From assembly GCA_031771865.1 (NCBI GenBank), contig JASISA010000009.1, positions 62,001 to 126,000 on the forward strand: a DNA stretch of 64,000 nt, read 5' to 3'. Positions 63,510-64,000 of the stretch are shown one piece after another. Position 1 is the stretch's first letter. Each line of letters begins with the position of its first letter. The position numbers were made by a program, and so were the translations under genes. Origin of the DNA: Nothophaeocryptopus gaeumannii (lineage: Eukaryota > Ascomycota > Dothideomycetes > Mycosphaerellales > Mycosphaerellaceae). The notes under the pieces are model-generated. The model saw nothing but the letters and a program-made list of their open reading frames with translations. It was not told where the DNA came from and did not search any database.

Positions 63510-64000
63510 ATGAGTCGAAAACTCAAACGTGACAAGCTGGTGCGACTTGTCCGTCTGATGAACGACATGATGATGGAGAGAAGCAGGACGCCGGACCCTT
63601 TGGCACTTGACCAGTCACTGACGCTGCGGAATGCCGTGTTGATGCCTCAGACTGAGCTCTCACGTCGCAAAACTACGGCGCAGCATCCGCATACCGCGCC
63701 GAAGCCGGGGTCATGGATCATCGAACATAATGAGGATGCCCAAGACGATGTCGAGAAGCTGCTCTTTCCAGATCCGGAGCCGCAGATTGAGAAGGACAAC
63801 AACATTTCTGTCGCCTCCTCAGAGCCTCCCACAACGCCAGCCACAGCACCAATCCAGACCTTCCGCCTCATGGATCTCCCAGACGAGCTCATCCTCCGAG
63901 TCCTCGAATACGCCGTTGTTTGCAGCTCTCCCAACCAGCCCATCGACCTCTACAGCCCAGGCGTCAAGCTCTGGGCCATTCGTGATCAGACAGCACGACG
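63510..64000 (+). CDS. F-box-like protein, 5' part, cut by the window end
   Basis: Open from the ATG at 63510 (MSRKLKRDKLVRLVRLMND) to the last base, 163 codons and two bases, without stop. The first 110 residues are charged and Pro/Thr/Glu-rich. FRLMDLPDELILRVLEYAV near 120-138 matches the beginning of an F-box (LPxEIxxxI-type), which binds Skp1 in SCF ubiquitin ligases; many fungal proteins with this motif are uncharacterised and some serve other roles. The rest of the domain and any substrate-binding part lie outside the window. Confidence 0.65.
   Translation, partial: MSRKLKRDKLVRLVRLMNDMMMERSRTPDPLALDQSLTLRNAVLMPQTELSRRKTTAQHPHTAPKPGSWIIEHNEDAQDDVEKLLFPDPEPQIEKDNNISVASSEPPTTPATAPIQTFRLMDLPDELILRVLEYAVVCSSPNQPIDLYSPGVKLWAIRDQTAR

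Overview
The window is nuclear DNA of a filamentous ascomycete (Pezizomycotina). Evidence: short introns of about 50-90 nt with GTAAGT/GTATGT donors and CTAAC/CTGAC branch sites, genes on both strands at one per 2-3 kb, and fungus-specific families (LYS2-type aminoadipate reductase, HGH1, NCA2, RTA1, secreted DPP V). A Dothideomycete (Mycosphaerellales-like) origin is a guess from the gene style, not shown. I saw no rRNA, tRNA, CRISPR array, transposase or LTR pair. I recognise about 22 genes, plus several small, partial or decayed ones.

Layout. 0-9 kb: a four-helix membrane protein, a secreted S9 dipeptidyl peptidase and an RBR ubiquitin ligase. 9-15.7 kb: LYS2, a secreted GH1 glucosidase and a small cysteine-containing secreted protein. 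16-22 kb: HGH1 diverging from a GRIP golgin. 24-34 kb: an SRPK-type kinase, ERG25, NCA2 and SEC4-type Rab. 34.7-36.6 kb: a broken NmrA-like gene converging on a hydrophilic stress-type protein. 37-43 kb: a Cid1-type nucleotidyltransferase diverging from TFIIF-alpha. 45-49 kb: a second small secreted protein, and OMS1 diverging from a FAD amine oxidase. 50-58 kb: TBP, a partial single-pass membrane protein, an RTA1-like protein and ETF-ubiquinone oxidoreductase. 58-60.8 kb is poorly resolved. The window ends with an SR-type splicing factor and the 5' part of an F-box-like protein.

Most genes are housekeeping. Functional links exist but there is no evident cluster: TBP and TFIIF-alpha both serve RNA polymerase II initiation, the SRPK would phosphorylate SR proteins such as the one at 60.8 kb, and ERG25, SEC4, the golgin and RTA1 concern membranes and secretion.

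Most interesting observations: (1) the TBP gene has an intron with perfect donor and branch site that must end in TG instead of AG; (2) the TFIIF-alpha frame stops at TAG but continues in the same frame for 78 codons that read as a second winged-helix domain; (3) the SR-protein gene needs a 6-nt microexon; (4) the NmrA-like gene is intact except for one TGA and one frameshift. No clearly new multi-gene system was found.
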